From positions 62,001 to 126,000 of the forward strand of contig CATXCB010000006.1 of NCBI GenBank assembly GCA_958366705.1: a DNA stretch of 64,000 nucleotides. The letters run 5' to 3'. The notes beneath the pieces were generated by a model. That model was not told the DNA's origin, made no database searches, and saw only the letters and a list, made by a program, of their open reading frames with translations. Each line of letters opens with the position of its first letter. The stretch's first letter is position 1. Below are positions 8,388 through 16,590 of the stretch, one piece after another. Source of the DNA: an uncultured bacterium (lineage in GTDB: Bacteria; Cyanobacteriota; Vampirovibrionia; Gastranaerophilales; Gastranaerophilaceae). The position numbers and the translations under genes are program-made.

Positions 8388-9594
8388 TATTATTCCAATC
8401 TTTTAATTGTTCTTTGTATTCAGGATGCCAACCTACGGAATATTCATTATCTAGTTCTTTATTTGCTAGATAATTATATGCACCTCTTGATATTGTTCTT
8501 TTATCCCCTTGCAAATCAATACCATCAATATTTACCGGTATTTCTTGGACTTTACTATACAAATATTGCCCCTGTTTTTCCGCGGTTGGGAATGTAACAG
8601 GCGAAATCGATAATTTTTCATTTTCCCAATTATCTTTTAAGTTTAAATATGTTTGATTAAGAATCTCTTGTGTTACTTTCCCCGATAATAAATCTTTTTC
8701 TTCACAATTTTTCCAAGATTTATATGATTTTTTTGCTGATAAAATAATACTATCATTGCAATCAATACAATTTAATTGAGCAACAAACAATTCATTATGA
8801 AGTTGTGCCAATTCTGTTTCGGTAAGGGTTCCTTGAACAAATTGAACTTTTATTCTAAATTTATCATATTTTGCTTGAATGAAACTTAAATTTTCTTGAG
8901 AAATTACACATTTCTTTAAAGATTCTTCTTCTCGATTATAAATAAGTTTATGATATTCACTGTTTAAAGTATCGACAAAAAATAGAAAATCAGAACCATA
9001 GGTATTACCATAAGTAGTTGCAATTAAATTATTCAAATCACAACTAATATTAATTTGAGGTGTTGCTACAGAGAAATTTTTGATAATTTTAGTAGCCTCT
9101 TCTTTATGTTGCTTGATATAGTTAAATTTGTTAGTTATATCGTCTTTTTTACAGTTTTTTAGATGTTTTTCACAATTTGCAATCATCTGGTCAAAATTTG
9201 TGTCCCGACCAAGACTTAAAAGTTCCATAAGACACTTTGATTGTTTATAGTTTTTATTTCTTAAAAAAATTACAAAAGCACAATTATCAGAATACTTGCT
9301 TTTATCTGGTTCTTCAACATAGTTGTATATCCAATTATACAATGTTCCCCAAAGATCGTCAGAAGTATTACTCAAAACATTATCCGAATTCTTATGTTTA
9401 AGTTGTTCGATTTTTGTTATTTTTCCAGTATTATCATAAATTGCAATATCATCCTCAGATTCAATTGCAACTTTAAAAGCCCCATCCAATAAATAATACA
9501 TTGCTCTTGGAACTTGCTTTATAAAGCCATTAAATATTTCTATCTGGCTACCACGTTTTTTATTTTGCCTATTATTGTGTGCAATATCTTCCAC
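8380..9594 (-). CDS. ABC-3C effector with PD-(D/E)XK-like nuclease domain
   Basis: This 404-residue protein is the first gene of the minus-strand defence operon. The N-terminus carries 'ESEDDIAIY' at about residues 44-52 and 'EQLKHK' at about 66-71, the acidic and QxK arrangement of restriction-endonuclease-fold dsDNA nucleases related to DUF4297/Cap4-type domains. The C-terminus ('RGAYNYLA...', 'VGWHPEYK' at about 385-392) matches the ABC-3C C-terminal adaptor domain, whose usual feature is a late WHP motif. I therefore infer a nuclease effector recruited by the DUF3732 ATPase through the middle component. The catalytic assignment is by motif only. Confidence 0.72.
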   Translation of the reverse strand: MEDIAHNNRQNKKRGSQIEIFNGFIKQVPRAMYYLLDGAFKVAIESEDDIAIYDNTGKITKIEQLKHKNSDNVLSNTSDDLWGTLYNWIYNYVEEPDKSKYSDNCAFVIFLRNKNYKQSKCLMELLSLGRDTNFDQMIANCEKHLKNCKKDDITNKFNYIKQHKEEATKIIKNFSVATPQINISCDLNNLIATTYGNTYGSDFLFFVDTLNSEYHKLIYNREEESLKKCVISQENLSFIQAKYDKFRIKVQFVQGTLTETELAQLHNELFVAQLNCIDCNDSIILSAKKSYKSWKNCEEKDLLSGKVTQEILNQTYLNLKDNWENEKLSISPVTFPTAEKQGQYLYSKVQEIPVNIDGIDLQGDKRTISRGAYNYLANKELDNEYSVGWHPEYKEQLKDWNNNE

Positions 9595-9747
9595 TTATTC
9601 TTCACCTCGAGAGATAATTACATTACCCCATTTTAATTATTTATCAAAATTTATTAAAATCCCTAAAAATTAACATTTATTTAATTATTTGAATTATTTT
9701 TATAAACACAAACCTTCACATACAAAGACTTGTTTGCTTGTTTATAC

Positions 9748-9753
9748 TATAAT
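9748..9753 (+). promoter_or_regulatory. -10 element of the DpnII-type operon, possibly leaderless
   Basis: A perfect TATAAT lies only 6 bases upstream of the ATG at 9760, so a transcript starting about 7 bases downstream of it would begin at or next to the start codon. No Shine-Dalgarno sequence precedes that ATG, and no good -35 is seen at 17-bp spacing. The protein's N-terminus aligns with the conserved start of the methylase family, so a later start is unlikely. Confidence 0.5.
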
Positions 9754-9759
9754 TAACCC

Positions 9760-10563
9760 ATGCAAAAGTTTTATGAAAAAGACGATATAACTTTATTTCA
9801 GGGTGATTGTATTGAAATTTTAAATAGAGCAACTCCCGAATCTGTTGATATGATTTTTGCAGACCCGCCATATATGCTTTCAAATGGTGGAATAACTTGT
9901 CAATCCGGAAAAGTAGTTTCTGTCAACAAAGGAAAATGGGATGAAAGCAAAGGTTTAGATGAAGATTTTGAATTCCATCAAAAATGGATTAATGCTTGCA
10001 AAAGAGTTTTAAAGCCAAACGGTACAATTTGGATATCCGGAACTTATCATTCAATCTATGCCTGCGGTTTTGCTCTGCAAAGAACAGGGTTTAAAATTCT
10101 AAATGACATTTGTTGGTTTAAACCTAATGCTTCTCCAAATATGAGTTGCAGATATTTTACGGCAAGTCACGAAACTTTATTATGGGCAAGAAAAGACCCG
10201 AAAGGTAAGCATACTTTCAATTACATAGCAATGAAAAATGGGGATTGGGGCGATGATATCCTTAAAAAGCCAAACAAACAAATGCGTTCAGTTTGGCAAA
10301 TAGATACTCCAAAGCCTTCAGAAAAAGAGTTCGGCAAGCACCCGACTCAAAAACCTTTAGAATTGTTAAGGCGCATAATCCTTGCGTCGACTAATAAAGG
10401 CGATTTAATACTCGATCCATTCACAGGAAGCTCAACTACTGGTATAATGGCATTAGAGTTAGGTAGGAAATTTATTGGAATAGACTTAGAGAAAGAATAT
10501 TTAGACCTTTCTGTTAAAAGGTTTGAGCAAGTATTTTCAAAGAAAGATAAAGCATGGCAGTAG
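9760..10563 (+). CDS. Beta-class N6-adenine DNA methyltransferase, DpnA-like
   Basis: This 267-residue SAM-dependent methylase has motif IV 'DPPY' at 35-38, 'KHPTQKP' at about 193-199, and the SAM-binding 'DPFTGSST' at 219-226. The catalytic motif comes before the SAM motif, which defines the beta class. It matches the second methylase of DpnII systems (M2.DpnII/DpnA), which methylates adenine in GATC and can act on single-stranded DNA. It overlaps the next methylase gene by 10 bases, and the following gene is a DpnII-type endonuclease. Transcription probably starts at a TATAAT just upstream. GATC specificity is inferred from the family and neighbours. Confidence 0.85.
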   Translation: MQKFYEKDDITLFQGDCIEILNRATPESVDMIFADPPYMLSNGGITCQSGKVVSVNKGKWDESKGLDEDFEFHQKWINACKRVLKPNGTIWISGTYHSIYACGFALQRTGFKILNDICWFKPNASPNMSCRYFTASHETLLWARKDPKGKHTFNYIAMKNGDWGDDILKKPNKQMRSVWQIDTPKPSEKEFGKHPTQKPLELLRRIILASTNKGDLILDPFTGSSTTGIMALELGRKFIGIDLEKEYLDLSVKRFEQVFSKKDKAWQ

Positions 10564-11396
10564 TTTTAGAAAAATTAAAAGAAGAAACATACCCTATTGT
10601 TAAATGGGTTGGCGGCAAACGTCAGCTTATGTTTGAATTAATTAAAAACATGCCAAAATCATATAACCGTTATTTTGAGCCATTTATTGGCGGCGGTGCT
10701 TTGTTCTTTGAATTACAACCGGAACAAGCTTATATTTCTGATATGAATGAAGAGTTAATCAATCTATATTCAGTTGTCAGAGACAATGTATATGAACTTA
10801 TTGAAGATTTGAGCAAGCACGAAGTTTCAAAAGAATATTTTTTAGAAATTCGAAATCTTGATAGAACTGAAAAATATGCAGAATTGTCAGATGTAGAAAG
10901 AGCAAGTCGTTTTATTTATTTGAATAGAACCTGTTTTAACGGAATGTATAGAGTAAATTCGCAGGGGCAGTTTAATGTTCCGTTTGGACATTACAAAAAT
11001 CCTCGTATTATTGATGAAAACAATCTTTTAAATTGTTCTGAGCTATTAAAAAAGACCGAAATTAAGTGTGCCGATTTTTCAGAAATTTTAACTAAAGTCA
11101 AAAAAGGTGATTTTGTTTATTTTGACCCACCTTATGTCCCATTGAATGAGACGTCAAGTTTCACTTCATATACAAAAGACGGTTTTGATATTGATATGCA
11201 ATTCAAACTGCGTGATGTTTGTGATGAATTGGATTCAATGGGTGTTAAATTTATGCTTTCAAATTCAGATACTAAATTAGTAAATGAATTATATGCAAAT
11301 TACGAAATTAAAAAAGTTTTTGCTTCCCGTCAAATCAATGCTAATGCTGACGGCAGAGGCAAAATTACAGAAGTTTTAGTGAGGAATTATGACTAG
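10554..11396 (+). CDS. Alpha-class Dam-type GATC adenine methyltransferase, DpnM-like
   Basis: This 280-residue protein has the Dam-family N-terminus 'KWVGGKRQL' (17-25), SAM-binding 'FEPFIGGGALFFEL' (41-54) and catalytic 'DPPY' (191-194). Motif I before IV is the alpha-class order of Dam and M1.DpnII. It would protect host GATC sites from the endonuclease encoded 8 bases inside its own 3' end. Overlaps on both sides show a translationally coupled methylase-methylase-endonuclease operon. In DpnII itself the order is dpnM-dpnA-dpnB; here the DpnA-like gene comes first. Confidence 0.88.
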   Translation: MAVVLEKLKEETYPIVKWVGGKRQLMFELIKNMPKSYNRYFEPFIGGGALFFELQPEQAYISDMNEELINLYSVVRDNVYELIEDLSKHEVSKEYFLEIRNLDRTEKYAELSDVERASRFIYLNRTCFNGMYRVNSQGQFNVPFGHYKNPRIIDENNLLNCSELLKKTEIKCADFSEILTKVKKGDFVYFDPPYVPLNETSSFTSYTKDGFDIDMQFKLRDVCDELDSMGVKFMLSNSDTKLVNELYANYEIKKVFASRQINANADGRGKITEVLVRNYD

Positions 11397-12246
11397 AAAT
11401 TTTAAGGAATGGTTATCTACATTTAGACCTTGTATTGCAGATTATTGCTACTATGTGGATTTTGATAAAGTAAATAACAATGTTGATGATATTAAAGTTG
11501 AATTAAATATTTTAAATTCGCTAGTTGGCTCAAAAAATATCGAAAAAGATTTTGAAGGTATTATCATAAAATATCCTGAAACTTTAAAATGTATTCCTTT
11601 ACTCTTAGCGGTTCGTTCTAGCGAAATTTCTGTTACAGATGCTGATGGCGAATACAATTTTTCTTTTAGAAAACAAAACTACAGCATAGATGATTATAAA
11701 ATGTTTATGAGAAAGACAAAGTTGTTTGATTTGTTGGAAAATCATATTGTAAGCAATTTAGTAGACTATACAACTGGTGTTGAAACGGGTCTTGATTCTA
11801 ACGGAAGAAAAAATCGTGGTGGTCATTTGATGGAAAATCTTGTTGAAGATTACATCCAAAAAGCCGGATTCATTAAAGGTCAAAACTATTTCAAAGAGAT
11901 GTATATCCACGAAATTGAAGATAAATGGAATGTTAATCTTTCTGCAATTTCAAATCAAGGCAAAATGGAGAAACGGTTTGATTTTGTGATTAAAACCGAT
12001 AATCAAATTTATGTAATAGAAACAAATTTTTATTCAAGTGGAGGTTCAAAACTCAATGAAACCGCAAGAAGCTATAAAACTTTGGCACAAGAAGTTTCAA
12101 TAATAGATGGTGTAACTTTTATTTGGTTTACTGACGGCTGCGGTTGGAATAGTGCAAGAAACAATCTTGAAGAAACCTTCGATGTTTTAGATACGGTTTA
12201 TAATATTCAGGATTTAGAAGATGGTATATTGCAAAATTTAAGATAA
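11389..12246 (+). CDS. DpnII-type restriction endonuclease (GATC)
   Basis: This 285-residue protein matches the DpnII/MboI endonuclease family over its length. The C-terminal core has 'KRFDFVI' (195-201) and 'IETNFYSSGGSKLNETARSY', a PD-(D/E)XK variant in which the second acidic residue is followed by x-Asn instead of x-Lys; I believe this is typical of the family. It would cut unmethylated GATC. The start overlaps the Dam-type gene by 8 bases. Nothing suggests inactivation: both methylases and the nuclease are full length. Confidence 0.9.
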   Translation: MTRNFKEWLSTFRPCIADYCYYVDFDKVNNNVDDIKVELNILNSLVGSKNIEKDFEGIIIKYPETLKCIPLLLAVRSSEISVTDADGEYNFSFRKQNYSIDDYKMFMRKTKLFDLLENHIVSNLVDYTTGVETGLDSNGRKNRGGHLMENLVEDYIQKAGFIKGQNYFKEMYIHEIEDKWNVNLSAISNQGKMEKRFDFVIKTDNQIYVIETNFYSSGGSKLNETARSYKTLAQEVSIIDGVTFIWFTDGCGWNSARNNLEETFDVLDTVYNIQDLEDGILQNLR

Positions 12247-12254
12247 GGTATTTG

Positions 12255-13046
12255 ATGGGATCTTTTATTGATACAACTTTTGATTTTACATCTGATACGC
12301 CTCATTATTGGGATAATTTTTGGCAGAATTGCGAAGGACTAGGTTGCGGAAGTGCAGATCCTGATTTAAAAAGTCCAACATTAAGAAATTATAATAAATT
12401 ATTATGGAGTAAAAGACTACCAAATGGGGAGTTTTTAGATTTGCAAAAAGGTGAAAATTCAAATGATTATTTGATATGGAAAGATTTTAATTTTGGCAGC
12501 GACTCTATTATTAATGTATATCTTCACAATACCCTAATAAAACCTTTTATTGAACAAATTAAAACTGAAATTGAAAAAACTCAAAATTATAAAGAATTTA
12601 GGGAAAATTATTTAAGAAAATCATATACGATTGGCGGCTGTATGATTTTTCCGAAAACAAATAGAAAATTTTCTATTAACTGTCAAAGAGGAATTAATCG
12701 TTTTATTAAAGACCGTTTTGATTTGACACTTGAGTGTATCAGAAGATATTATAATAAGGATTTTGACAATCCCTTAGGTGAAACTATGAAGAAAAATACA
12801 GAATTTTTTGACTTATTTATTGATTTTAAAGGCTTTGTTGATTTCTTTTTATTACAAGATTTAGTTATGGAAGATTATTCTGCTATAAAATTGTTTTTAC
12901 AAAATGATTTAACATTTACAAAAGACCCGCGACCAAAAGTAGTGGCAGATTGGTTTGTGTTTTATAAAAAACAGATGGAATTTTTAGAAAAAAGAAATAA
13001 TCGAATTTCAAAAATAAGGTTTAATGATGAAAATTATATTAAGTAG
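12255..13046 (+). CDS. DUF6994-type protein in restriction operon
   Basis: The ATG at 12255 is preferred over an in-frame TTG at 12252. The product is about 263 residues. Its N-terminus ('FDFTSDTPHYWDNFW') is a signature I associate with DUF6994, a family of unknown function. There are many aromatic and acidic residues and no recognisable catalytic motif. The gene begins 8 bases after the DpnII-type endonuclease stop and overlaps the Nmad3 gene by 23 bases, so it belongs to the same operon. I infer an accessory role in restriction or modification; the biochemical function is unknown. Confidence 0.6.
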   Translation: MGSFIDTTFDFTSDTPHYWDNFWQNCEGLGCGSADPDLKSPTLRNYNKLLWSKRLPNGEFLDLQKGENSNDYLIWKDFNFGSDSIINVYLHNTLIKPFIEQIKTEIEKTQNYKEFRENYLRKSYTIGGCMIFPKTNRKFSINCQRGINRFIKDRFDLTLECIRRYYNKDFDNPLGETMKKNTEFFDLFIDFKGFVDFFLLQDLVMEDYSAIKLFLQNDLTFTKDPRPKVVADWFVFYKKQMEFLEKRNNRISKIRFNDENYIK

Positions 13047-13842
13047 AAAAGGATTTGATAGTGCATCAGGCGGATGTCCTAGTTTTATTATTGGTGACAA
13101 ATTAATTTCTTTGCCAATACCCGATAAAAATACAAATCTGGAATATAATAACGTACAAATTTGTGGCTACAATCTTGGCGAAATTTTTGAAAAAAGTAAA
13201 ATTAAACCTAAATTAAACGGTAAAAAGATAATTACTTGTCATTTAGATCCAGATATAGAAAGTGGGCTGTTCGGACAATGCTCAAAAGCGGCGCAGCATT
13301 TATTAAATAATAATGTAAAAGTTGGAGATTTATTGTTATTCTTTGGTTGGTTCAGAGAATTTGATATTAAGACTTATAAATTTAGTGCACAAGATAAAAC
13401 AGGCAAACATTGTATATATGCCTATTTTAAAATCGGGGGAATTTTAGATTTAAACAATTTGCAAGATAGAGAGAAATCGTTACAATTTACAAAAACACAT
13501 CCACATATTGCCTATACATCAACTGAATATCAGAAAACGAACTTATTATTTGTCGCAGATACAAAATTATTAGAAGATTCTGACATAAGAGGGTGTGGAA
13601 GATTGAAGTTTTCAGAAAGTACAACCTTAACAAAACCAAATGAGAATAAATCAATTTGGCAACTTCCAAAATGCTTTATGGATGCAAATATGACATATCA
13701 CACAAATAAAAAATGCTGGCTAGAATTGAATGAAAAATTTTGCCAACTTAAAAGTGTTTGTCGCGGGCAAGAATTTGTAATAAGCGAAAATAAAGATGTT
13801 GAAAAATGGGCTATCAATTTAATTACAAATAATTTAATTTAG
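13024..13842 (+). CDS. Nmad3 (nucleotide-modification-associated domain 3) protein
   Basis: This 272-residue protein begins 'MKIILSRKGFDSASGGCPS' and then 'SLPIPD', the characteristic opening of Nmad3 proteins. That family was predicted from its association with DNA base-modification and restriction genes. The C-terminal half carries 'WQLPKCF' and several cysteines. It overlaps the preceding gene by 23 bases and ends 2 bases before the convergent gene at 13845. Placement at the end of a DpnII-type operon suggests a modification-linked or DNA-end-recognition role. The activity is unknown; only the family assignment is supported. Confidence 0.72.
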   Translation: MMKIILSRKGFDSASGGCPSFIIGDKLISLPIPDKNTNLEYNNVQICGYNLGEIFEKSKIKPKLNGKKIITCHLDPDIESGLFGQCSKAAQHLLNNNVKVGDLLLFFGWFREFDIKTYKFSAQDKTGKHCIYAYFKIGGILDLNNLQDREKSLQFTKTHPHIAYTSTEYQKTNLLFVADTKLLEDSDIRGCGRLKFSESTTLTKPNENKSIWQLPKCFMDANMTYHTNKKCWLELNEKFCQLKSVCRGQEFVISENKDVEKWAINLITNNLI

Positions 13843-13844
13843 TA

Positions 13845-14816
13845 TTAGTTATTATTTTGAATTTTGCTACACCAATTTTCAAAGTCTTGACGCTGATTTT
13901 CATACCAATCATTACATACATAATACTCATCTTCAAATAATGTAACCCAATAACGAGCTCTACCTTTATCGTCATATCTGCTTTCATTTTTATTAATAAG
14001 TAACGGATATTTTAAATTAAATGTTTTCTTGCAATAATTTTTATCTTTTAAGTTTAAAATATCCTGTGCTGTTAGTTGGTTATTTTTCAATAAATATTTC
14101 ATTTTATTTTTAACCGTAGAACCTATTTTGAATTCGTTATAAGCAATATTCTTATTGATATTTTTAGATATTTGATTAACTTGCTTATTGCTTTCTTTCT
14201 TACATAAATTACTAAGCTGAAGCGCTCTCATAAATAATTCAGAAGTATCAGCTACTGTTGAAGAAATTTCAATAATGGGGGTTAAAATTGATTTTGTAAA
14301 ATTATCATTTGCGATTAATCTAAAATTATATTCAAATCCTAAGTCCTTAATGAGTTTATCTATATTGTTTATTTGCTTTTCTAAATCATTATGTACAGCG
14401 GGGTTAATTTTGGGTGATGCAAAAATAATATCTCCGTTTTTCAAATTAAAATATAAATATAACAATAATGCTGAGCGCAACATTTTCTTTAATACAATAC
14501 TTATGCACTCCTGTGATGTTTTTCCATACCTTAATCCTTGTTCATGGTATGCAACATCTACCGCATAATAATGATTCATATTTTCATCAATATTTAATCC
14601 TAAAACATCAATTTCTGCTTGTTTGATTAATTGTTCAGGTTTTGAATTTTTAAAAACGGGAAAATGCTGTTCAATAATGGTCAATAGCCTAGTTGCTTCC
14701 TGTTCATTGTATAAACTCCAACTATCTGATGGTTTCCAGTTAAGTTGTACTATTTTACACTCTTTTGCATGTTTTAGCCATGAAAGTATTAACGATTCAC
14801 CTATCTCAATTTTCAT
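13845..14816 (-). CDS. Conserved protein with PD-(D/E)XK-like core, transposition operon
   Basis: A start at 14816 (MKIEIGESLI...) is preferred because AAAGGGTG lies just upstream; a longer frame to 14885 would overlap the preceding gene. The product is 323 residues. 'EIDVLGL' followed by 'YYAVDVAYHEQGLRYG' resembles the acidic core of a restriction-endonuclease fold, and a later 'DTSELFMRALQL' helix is also distinctive. Similar proteins occur in accessory DNA of many gut bacteria, as I recall, but have no assigned function. It is 50 bases downstream of the HTH gene of the transposition operon, so it could be a TnsA-like strand-cutting partner. That is inference; it could equally be an independent nuclease. 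Confidence 0.5.
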   Translation of the reverse strand: MKIEIGESLILSWLKHAKECKIVQLNWKPSDSWSLYNEQEATRLLTIIEQHFPVFKNSKPEQLIKQAEIDVLGLNIDENMNHYYAVDVAYHEQGLRYGKTSQECISIVLKKMLRSALLLYLYFNLKNGDIIFASPKINPAVHNDLEKQINNIDKLIKDLGFEYNFRLIANDNFTKSILTPIIEISSTVADTSELFMRALQLSNLCKKESNKQVNQISKNINKNIAYNEFKIGSTVKNKMKYLLKNNQLTAQDILNLKDKNYCKKTFNLKYPLLINKNESRYDDKGRARYWVTLFEDEYYVCNDWYENQRQDFENWCSKIQNNN

Positions 14817-14866
14817 AAAACACCCTTTCTTATAAAGAATATCATAAAAATAAACAACAATTTTTC

Positions 14867-15286
14867 TTATGCAATCCCATTCCAATTTAAAAGTTTTTGT
14901 TGAATCTGTTCAATAACCTCAGGAGTTAATTGTCCTGTTGGTTTTGATTGTTTGAATTTTTGATTAGAGGTTTCATATTGTTTTACCTGTGGAATATTTT
15001 TCAAAATCTTCATCAACGAATAAATTTCAGATTGCGGGGTTTGCCGCTTATTATCAATGTCAGAAGAAATTTTTTGCATCGATTTTCTTGCAAAATCTAA
15101 AAGTTCTTTGTCAAAATTTTCTTGATTTTGTTCTACCTCAAATCTTTTCCTATCCCATTCATATTTCTTTTTCCAATAAAATAAAGTTCTGCGTGATATA
15201 TTTAATCTGATCCCGATTTCTTCAAGCGGTATTTTGTCATAAATATACATCTTTTCAGTCTGTTTATAATATTTCATTTTAGTCAT
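14867..15286 (-). CDS. HTH protein of transposition operon (DUF1804/small-terminase-like)
   Basis: This 139-residue protein has an N-terminal helix-turn-helix ('IPLEEIGIRLNISRRTLFYWKKK', about residues 19-41) followed by a charged helical tail with 'TPQSEIYSLMKILKNI'. This HTH-plus-tail layout resembles DUF1804-type small-terminase proteins of Mu-like phages and other transposon-encoded HTH proteins. It begins 2 bases after the previous gene's stop. A DNA-binding role in target choice or end recognition is likely; no virion genes are nearby, so a packaging role is improbable. Confidence 0.55.
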   Translation of the reverse strand: MTKMKYYKQTEKMYIYDKIPLEEIGIRLNISRRTLFYWKKKYEWDRKRFEVEQNQENFDKELLDFARKSMQKISSDIDNKRQTPQSEIYSLMKILKNIPQVKQYETSNQKFKQSKPTGQLTPEVIEQIQQKLLNWNGIA

Positions 15287-15288
15287 AG

Positions 15289-15840
15289 TTATTCCTCAAA
15301 AATTATTCTGTTAATACTAAATTTATTTTTATCTGTTAATCGGCGGACTTGGAAATTGCAACTTTTATCAATAACACCTAAATTTTGGAAATATTTTATC
15401 AATTGATTTAAAAGTGTCATTGTATTTTTTAATCTTCTTGTTCCTAATTGCCTAGATTTGCATTTTTTATAAAAGTCTATTACAAGCTCTTGATTAATAT
15501 TATTCAAACAATATTTTCTAAAAAATGGAGTAATATTTACTCTAAATATCGATTCATAAGTTTCGTAAGTTCGTTTTTTACAATGTTTCTTTGCATAGTT
15601 TTCAATAAAAATATTAACTGCTTGTTCAAAATTTAGTTCTTGTTTATTATCTGTTGCTAAGAATATTCCAAAATCAATCTTCATCGATATTTCTACATAT
15701 TTATACAAACCTTGTTCAAAGACCATTTTACCCTCGTTCAAGAGGTGTTCAAGTTCTGTTTTACAATCGCACTCAGCAATCATCTCGATTTCATCTAATG
15801 TAAATTCCTGTACGTGCTTTGCGAGTTTTTCAATATTCAT
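15289..15840 (-). CDS. Integrase-type SAM-like DNA-binding protein without catalytic domain
   Basis: This 183-residue protein contains, from about residue 70 to 160, the helical core-binding fold of tyrosine recombinases ('NFEQAVNIFIENYAKKH', 'RTYETYESIFRVNITPFF', 'LVIDFYKKCKS'). It stops before any R-H-R-Y catalytic region. The start overlaps the ATPase gene by 4 bases (ATGA-type coupling). Within a DDE-transposase operon, this suggests a DNA-binding accessory or target-selection subunit rather than a recombinase. It is full length for its operon slot; the downstream sequence encodes a different protein in tight spacing, so truncation is unlikely. Confidence 0.5.
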   Translation of the reverse strand: MNIEKLAKHVQEFTLDEIEMIAECDCKTELEHLLNEGKMVFEQGLYKYVEISMKIDFGIFLATDNKQELNFEQAVNIFIENYAKKHCKKRTYETYESIFRVNITPFFRKYCLNNINQELVIDFYKKCKSRQLGTRRLKNTMTLLNQLIKYFQNLGVIDKSCNFQVRRLTDKNKFSINRIIFEE

Positions 15841-16517
15841 ATAATCTGCTCCGTTATTTCTTTTGTAATTTCTGTTAAATTATTATCTTTTGCAAAATTT
15901 TCTATCTGATTTATCAGTTGTACAATTTGTCTGAAACGGTTATATTTTGTGTGGATATATTCAATAGAATCGGGAGCAAATGGAACTTCAGATAAATGAT
16001 TTACCATCTGAAATAAATCATTTATTCCAAAAGCTTCAAATTTTAAAATTTCTGAAAATCTATCGTATAGATGCTTGTATCTTTCGAGTTTTCTATGTGC
16101 CAAACCCATACCAACAAATATTATCGGACAGTCGGTTTCGTCGTGAATATCTCGTAACGTTTCAATAGTTTTATAGTTATTCATCAAATAATCAATCTCA
16201 TCAATGAAAATCATTTTGGGCTCTTGTTTTAACTTTTTTACAACTAAATTGAAGTTATCAGAAGTCAAAAATCTTGGAATTTCGTCTAATTCTTTAACTA
16301 ATTCTTCCAAAAACCACCGACCTGTCATTAAGTTTGTTGCTCTTAAATATATCGCATTATATTTGCAAGCAAGCCACAAAGCCGTTTGTGATTTACCAAG
16401 TCCCGGCTCTCCATAAACTAATCCCATTTTTGGAATATTTTTCGGTTTATTTTGTAAATTTTCAACTAAACCTATAAAGTTTTTAACATTCTGTGTTTTT
16501 ATAAAGGTTCTGTTCAT
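15837..16517 (-). CDS. MuB/TnsC-like AAA+ transposition ATPase
   Basis: This 226-residue AAA+ protein has Walker A 'GEPGLGKS' at 36-43, Walker B 'MIFIDEIDYL' at 102-111, a sensor-like 'IIFVGMG' near 132-138, and a C-terminal helical lid. Such short ATPases regulate target DNA choice and activate the transposase in Mu (MuB), Tn7 (TnsC) and Tn5053-type (TniB) transposition. It is 70 bases downstream of the DDE transposase gene and overlaps the next gene by 4 bases. The spacer carries a degenerate repeat that also occurs at about 3.43-3.52 kb. Confidence 0.82.
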   Translation of the reverse strand: MNRTFIKTQNVKNFIGLVENLQNKPKNIPKMGLVYGEPGLGKSQTALWLACKYNAIYLRATNLMTGRWFLEELVKELDEIPRFLTSDNFNLVVKKLKQEPKMIFIDEIDYLMNNYKTIETLRDIHDETDCPIIFVGMGLAHRKLERYKHLYDRFSEILKFEAFGINDLFQMVNHLSEVPFAPDSIEYIHTKYNRFRQIVQLINQIENFAKDNNLTEITKEITEQII

Positions 16518-16530
16518 GTGTTATCCTTTC

Positions 16531-16590
16531 TTGGCTTGCTCGCGCTAAACGGGCACGCTCACGCTTCAGCCCTCTGCTCGCAAGCCGCTA
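16531..16590. repeat. Degenerate repeat between transposase and ATPase genes
   Basis: GGCTTGC and GCAAGCC can form the ends of a hairpin around the 'CTCGCGCTAAACGGGC' segment. The blocks CTGCTCGC/TAAAC/GGG and CCCTCTGCTCGCA recur in the same order at about 3429-3525 near the left boundary. It may be a dispersed intergenic repeat or part of the transposon. Confidence 0.5.
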
